Origin: Paenisporosarcina quisquiliarum_A
GTDB taxonomy: Bacteria > Bacillota > Bacilli > Bacillales_A > Planococcaceae
NCBI RefSeq assembly: GCF_043641925.1
Contig: NZ_JBHZRU010000014.1
Coordinates: 1-64,000 of the forward strand
Direction: 5' to 3'
Length of the DNA: 64,000 nucleotides
Shown here: one piece after another, positions 60,197 through 64,000 of the stretch
Layout: each line of letters begins with the position of its first letter
Position numbering within the stretch: position 1 is the first letter of the stretch
The notes under the pieces: model-generated
What the model saw: the letters and a program-made list of their open reading frames with translations, nothing else
What the model was told of the DNA's origin: nothing
Databases searched by the model: none
Position numbers and translations under genes: made by a program

Positions 60197-63100
60197 ATGG
60201 TAGTCAAAATGGAAAATGCACTGATAAATAGAGAAAAACTAATTAAAGCAGTAGAAATTGAAATTGTAGGACCAAGTCGTATACAAGAAAATTCTAAAAA
60301 ATTTAATGAAGCGACTGTCATAACAGTTGACGAAGCCAAGGAAAATTATTATTGGTCTTATTGTGGAGAAAAGGAAGAGGTATTACAAACGGAATTCCCT
60401 TCTCGGAGATACTCAGCTGGTATGCTTTATCCTGTACAGGCTAAACAAGAGGAAATTGTTTCAATCGATGGTCTTTCTCCAAATGAAGATGAAGTAGAAA
60501 AAGTAGTTATTAATCCAGAATTAAAACCAAAAGAATTAAAGCAAATTAGTAATGAAAACTTAACTACAGAAGGTACAAAAAGCATATCATCAAATGACTT
60601 TTTGCCATCTAGTTTAGGTTTTACTTGCCGAATTGCGCCGGAAGCAAAGCAGCTTAAGGTTTCATTTAAAGGTGCGCACTATAAGGCTCATAAAGTAACC
60701 ATTGCGGAAAAGAAATATTCCAAATCATGGTGGCTACGAAAAACAATGATTGGTGAGTATACAATAGACTTTGAATCATTTCCAGACAACTTTCAAACGA
60801 ATGTACCACTTCCTATGTATAACTTATCAAAAGAAGAAATAGAGAATTTTGATATTTCTTTAAGTATCCGCTGTAGAATCAAAGAAAATTCAAAACTGAT
60901 TACAATAACAATCACTAATCGAACTTCCACAATGAAAAGAAAAGGACAAGCTGACGAAGCAATTGTTTTCCAATCAGAAATTACTGCTCAAGTTTTGAAT
61001 AGCTTATTTTTAAATTATCCAAAACATTATCAACGTATGTTACCTATGACACCTGATGAGACGAATGATGAACTTCTATATCGAAATAAAATTAACTATG
61101 CTTTTGGACATGGTTGTTCTACGACTTGGGATCAATTTTCTGAAGAAATCACTGAAATTAAGACAACCTTCGTTCCAACATATGAAACAACAAGTATGAC
61201 ACCAGATGTCACGATTATAAAAGATGGTAAGCATACGCAATTGAAAATAAAAATGATTGACTTAGCGAACTGTAAAAACTATGAAAGCCTGTCAAAGATA
61301 TTAGAACCTTTACTAAATGGATACGAACAATGGATTAAAGATTGCGAACAAGAAATTACTGGACTTCCTGCTGTTCTACAACCTGCAGCTCAACACAATA
61401 TGAACCTTGCTAAAGAAAGTTTACATCGAATGCGACGAGGATTACTACATTTACAAGATGAAACAGTACGAACGACTTTTATTCTTGCTAATAAAGCAAT
61501 ACTCTTACAACAAGTAAACGGGAAAAAGGAGCGGGTACCTGAAACAGAAAATCTCGAATTACATTACGACATTGGGTATTCAGAAACGGTAAAATTATTA
61601 CCACAGCTCTTAGAGAGTCAAAATAGCTGGCGTCCATTCCAAATTGCGTTTTTCCTTATGTCAATAGACTCCATAGTAAACAATGAATCGATTGAGAGAG
61701 AAGTTGTTGATCTTATATGGTTCCCTACTGGTGGTGGTAAAACAGAAGCCTATTTGGCAGTTGCTGCTTTTCAAATGTTTTATCGTCGAATAACTTCACC
61801 AAGTGATGCAGGTGTCGATATTATGATGCGCTATACATTACGTTTATTAACAGCAGATCAGTTCCAGCGTTCATCTCGCTTAATTTGTGCAATGGAGTAT
61901 TTACGATCCAAAGAAGATGTTCCACTTGGATTAATGCCTTTTTCAATTGGCATGTGGGTTGGTGGTACAACATCTCCAAACAATCATAAAAATGCACTTG
62001 CTCAACTACGTGAGATGAATAATGGTGTACGACAAGAAACATTTATATTAAATCGGTGTCCTTGGTGTGGCAGTACGATTGGAAAAATCAAAGCAAAAAA
62101 TCAAAAGGGCAAAAAAAATACTTCAATTCATGGATATACAAATGTAGAAAATAAACTTGTTACTTACTGTCCAGATGTAGACTGTCATTTTCACGATGAA
62201 ATACCAGTCTATTTTGTAGATGAAACGATTTACGAGAAGCGTCCAACCTTCTTAATTGGAACAATAGATAAATTTGTCCAACTCACCTGGAATCCGCAGG
62301 CGCGATCACTATTTGGAATCGGAAAAAATGGAGAGCAGCTTTACACTCCACCTAACTTAATTATTCAAGATGAACTTCATTTAATTTCTGGACCACTCGG
62401 CACTTTAGCTGGTCTCTTTGAAGGTTTAATTGAAGAACTTTGCACTAAAAAAGTAAACGGTAAATATATTAGACCGAAAATTATCTCAGCAACGGCTACG
62501 ATTAAAGAATTTGATGAACAGGCACGATGTTTATTTGCGCGTGAAAAGGCAAATCTATTTCCTAGTCCTGGTTTAAACATAGATGATTCTTTTTTTGCAA
62601 AAATTGCTCTTGATAAAGACACTATGCGTCCAATGCCCGGACGTAAATATGTAGGAGTATTTACATCAAACGTAGGGTTAATGATGGCTGAAGTTCAAAC
62701 ATTCTCTGCTATTTTGCAAGAGGCCTTCCTCTTACCACAAGATGAATGTGATCCTTATTGGACATTACTTGCTTTTTATAATAGTTTAAGAGATTTAGGT
62801 GCAGGAATTAACCTTTGTAACATGGATATTCCGACTTACATTAATTCTATAAAAAAACGAGAAAACTATGAACAACAGCGCTTTATAAAAGAGCCTTTAG
62901 AATTAACTTCTCGCTTACAAAGTCACGAAATTTCAAAAACAATTGATGACTTGAAAAAAGAATTTGATGTGAAAGCTAAAAATAAACCACTAGATGTTTG
63001 TCTTGCTTCTAATATTATTGAGGTAGGTGTAGATATCGATAGACTGTCAGTGATGGCAATAGTAGGTCAGCCAAAAACAACAGCCCAATATATTCAAGTA

Positions 63101-63706
63101 TCTGGTCGAGTAGGGCGTAGAACTGATGAACGTCCAGGTGTAATATTCACACTCTACTCTAATCGGAATTCTCGAGATAAATCTCATTTCGAGCATTTTA
63201 ATGAGTATCATCAAAGACTGTATGCACAAGTAGAAACAACAAGCGTAACACCATTTTCTGATGCAAGCCTTGAACGTGGTCTTAGTGCTGTTATAATCGG
63301 TTATGTTCGTCAGAGATTTTCGGATTTACTAGCTAAAACTCCAAATTCTGAAGCATTTGCAGAAGTTGAAGACTCAGAAGAATTTACACATTTTAGGCAG
63401 GGTTTAATGAAACGTTTAATACTAGTAGATAAAGAACAAGCAAATGTGTTCATAGATACATATGAAGCCATTTGCCAAAAGATATTAAGTGGGGATTTCA
63501 ACTCTTGGGATATTGGTAATGGAGTACAAGGATTAATGTATAAAAGCGGAGATCCTATCGCTAAAAATAATTCGCCGAAATCTATTGGAGTCATTAATAC
63601 TCTACGAAGTGTTGATGCTGAAAGTAAGGGAGAAATTTCGTTAAATGTTACTTCAAAAACATTAGTTCCGAAAACACCTAAAGATTGGGGGCTTTTTAAT
63701 ATATGA
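60197..63706 (+). CDS. drmA: DISARM helicase DrmA
   Basis: The 1169-residue protein is a superfamily 2 helicase with a long N-terminal extension. Walker A is WFPTGGGKTEAY near 512, the DExH box IIQDELHLISG near 723, ISATATIKEF soon after, and motif VI QVSGRVGRRTDE near 968. A zinc-binding insert (CPWCGS, later YCPDVDCHFH) lies around 620-660. In DISARM, DrmA and DrmB bind and load on phage DNA. GGAGG precedes the ATG. The drmB start overlaps its stop. Confidence 0.88.
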   Translation: MVVKMENALINREKLIKAVEIEIVGPSRIQENSKKFNEATVITVDEAKENYYWSYCGEKEEVLQTEFPSRRYSAGMLYPVQAKQEEIVSIDGLSPNEDEVEKVVINPELKPKELKQISNENLTTEGTKSISSNDFLPSSLGFTCRIAPEAKQLKVSFKGAHYKAHKVTIAEKKYSKSWWLRKTMIGEYTIDFESFPDNFQTNVPLPMYNLSKEEIENFDISLSIRCRIKENSKLITITITNRTSTMKRKGQADEAIVFQSEITAQVLNSLFLNYPKHYQRMLPMTPDETNDELLYRNKINYAFGHGCSTTWDQFSEEITEIKTTFVPTYETTSMTPDVTIIKDGKHTQLKIKMIDLANCKNYESLSKILEPLLNGYEQWIKDCEQEITGLPAVLQPAAQHNMNLAKESLHRMRRGLLHLQDETVRTTFILANKAILLQQVNGKKERVPETENLELHYDIGYSETVKLLPQLLESQNSWRPFQIAFFLMSIDSIVNNESIEREVVDLIWFPTGGGKTEAYLAVAAFQMFYRRITSPSDAGVDIMMRYTLRLLTADQFQRSSRLICAMEYLRSKEDVPLGLMPFSIGMWVGGTTSPNNHKNALAQLREMNNGVRQETFILNRCPWCGSTIGKIKAKNQKGKKNTSIHGYTNVENKLVTYCPDVDCHFHDEIPVYFVDETIYEKRPTFLIGTIDKFVQLTWNPQARSLFGIGKNGEQLYTPPNLIIQDELHLISGPLGTLAGLFEGLIEELCTKKVNGKYIRPKIISATATIKEFDEQARCLFAREKANLFPSPGLNIDDSFFAKIALDKDTMRPMPGRKYVGVFTSNVGLMMAEVQTFSAILQEAFLLPQDECDPYWTLLAFYNSLRDLGAGINLCNMDIPTYINSIKKRENYEQQRFIKEPLELTSRLQSHEISKTIDDLKKEFDVKAKNKPLDVCLASNIIEVGVDIDRLSVMAIVGQPKTTAQYIQVSGRVGRRTDERPGVIFTLYSNRNSRDKSHFEHFNEYHQRLYAQVETTSVTPFSDASLERGLSAVIIGYVRQRFSDLLAKTPNSEAFAEVEDSEEFTHFRQGLMKRLILVDKEQANVFIDTYEAICQKILSGDFNSWDIGNGVQGLMYKSGDPIAKNNSPKSIGVINTLRSVDAESKGEISLNVTSKTLVPKTPKDWGLFNI

Positions 63707-64000
63707 GAAGACTACAATTACGGCGTAGTCAATTAGTTGGCTCAAACGGTCCAGGTTCTTTAATCGTTAGTCCGGAAGGGGAAACTGCTATTGTTGGTGC
63801 ATTAGACTATTGGCTTCAAGATTCTAGAGGAAACGATATAGACTCTAAGGCTGAATTCGAAATATTTGAACCTCGTCTTAAAGGATTTTTAGGAGTCAAC
63901 AAATTATACTTACCACCTGACTATAGAGATGTGGGACCAGATGTAGCGAATGCTAAAATTACAATTCCGCTATTACGGTTCCCTAAATGGCATTATTGTC
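63703..64000 (+). CDS. drmB: DISARM protein DrmB (DUF1998), 5' part
   Basis: The first 99 codons begin MRRLQLRRSQLVGSNGPGS and run to RFPKWHYC, where the first Cys of the zinc motif begins. This is how DrmB proteins start before the DUF1998 domain. The start overlaps the drmA stop (ATGA). The rest, and any drmC and methylase genes, lie past the window edge. Confidence 0.85.
   Translation, partial: MRRLQLRRSQLVGSNGPGSLIVSPEGETAIVGALDYWLQDSRGNDIDSKAEFEIFEPRLKGFLGVNKLYLPPDYRDVGPDVANAKITIPLLRFPKWHYC

Overview
The window is a low-GC Firmicutes chromosome segment, most likely from a member of the Bacillales and plausibly Planococcaceae (Sporosarcina, Paenisporosarcina or Psychrobacillus type). The pointers are strong Shine-Dalgarno sites, many TTG and GTG starts, S-box, THI-box and guanidine-I riboswitches in Bacillus-like contexts, sigma-A and sigma-B type promoters, a YjcZ-type sporulation peptide, ykoFEDC and ykkCD orthologues, and dispersed repeats of the kind scattered through these genomes. 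The genus cannot be fixed from sequence alone.

Layout. 0-0.6 kb: the last bases of a 5S rRNA gene and its terminator, then a 258-bp tandem duplication built of 21-bp units. 0.7-8.7 kb: a secreted polysaccharide deacetylase; the methionine-salvage genes mtnE and mtnU; a SAM-riboswitch operon metNIQ with an extra glycerol-dehydrogenase-like gene; a YihY membrane protein. 8.8-13.6 kb: a large-subunit catalase, a YtkA-like lipoprotein and a diguanylate cyclase. 13.6-18.3 kb: a composite dispersed repeat, a GNAT gene and the TPP-riboswitch-controlled ykoFEDC thiamine-precursor importer. 18.3-23.4 kb: an autoregulated GntR/ABC operon, a small lipoprotein, a HIT protein and a HEPN-CBS protein. 23.6-30.2 kb: mostly monocistronic accessory enzymes (amidase, cupin, P-loop kinase, VOC, GNAT, DUF4385, SDR, phosphoesterase). 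30.3-32.7 kb: a compact operon joining an ABM monooxygenase, a helical domain, a CarH-like B12-binding protein and a PAS-STAS protein, followed by csbD under a consensus sigma-B promoter. 32.7-39.9 kb: sugar dehydrogenase, PNPOx, NAT-like, VanW, degenerate signal peptidase, CorA, a 45-residue peptide, MEDS and NUDIX genes. 40.0-44.1 kb: guanidine riboswitch with ykkCD, then a second SAM riboswitch with mtnWXBD. 44.1-47.5 kb: MITE-like repeats, two tandem pRiA4b ORF-3 paralogues, a hydrolase, a YjcZ-like peptide, a 6S-like RNA and a third 21-bp repeat array. 47.6-57.3 kb: an accessory patchwork with gene remnants, bracketed by two copies of the end of a copper-protein gene. 57.7-64.0 kb: the start of a DISARM anti-phage island (two-part drmE-like, drmA, start of drmB), cut off by the window edge.

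How the genes work together. The two S-box operons and mtnE/mtnU together give methionine import plus most of the salvage of methylthioadenosine; mtnN or mtnK/mtnA must lie elsewhere. The B12/STAS operon looks like a photosensory or cobalamin-sensing input to a stressosome-type pathway, and the neighbouring csbD promoter, with a weaker candidate before katE, suggests that sigma-B operates here. DISARM supplies phage defence; its remaining genes should lie just beyond the right edge. The most interesting points are the B12/STAS module, the split drmE, and the 21-bp arrays that follow stable-RNA terminators.
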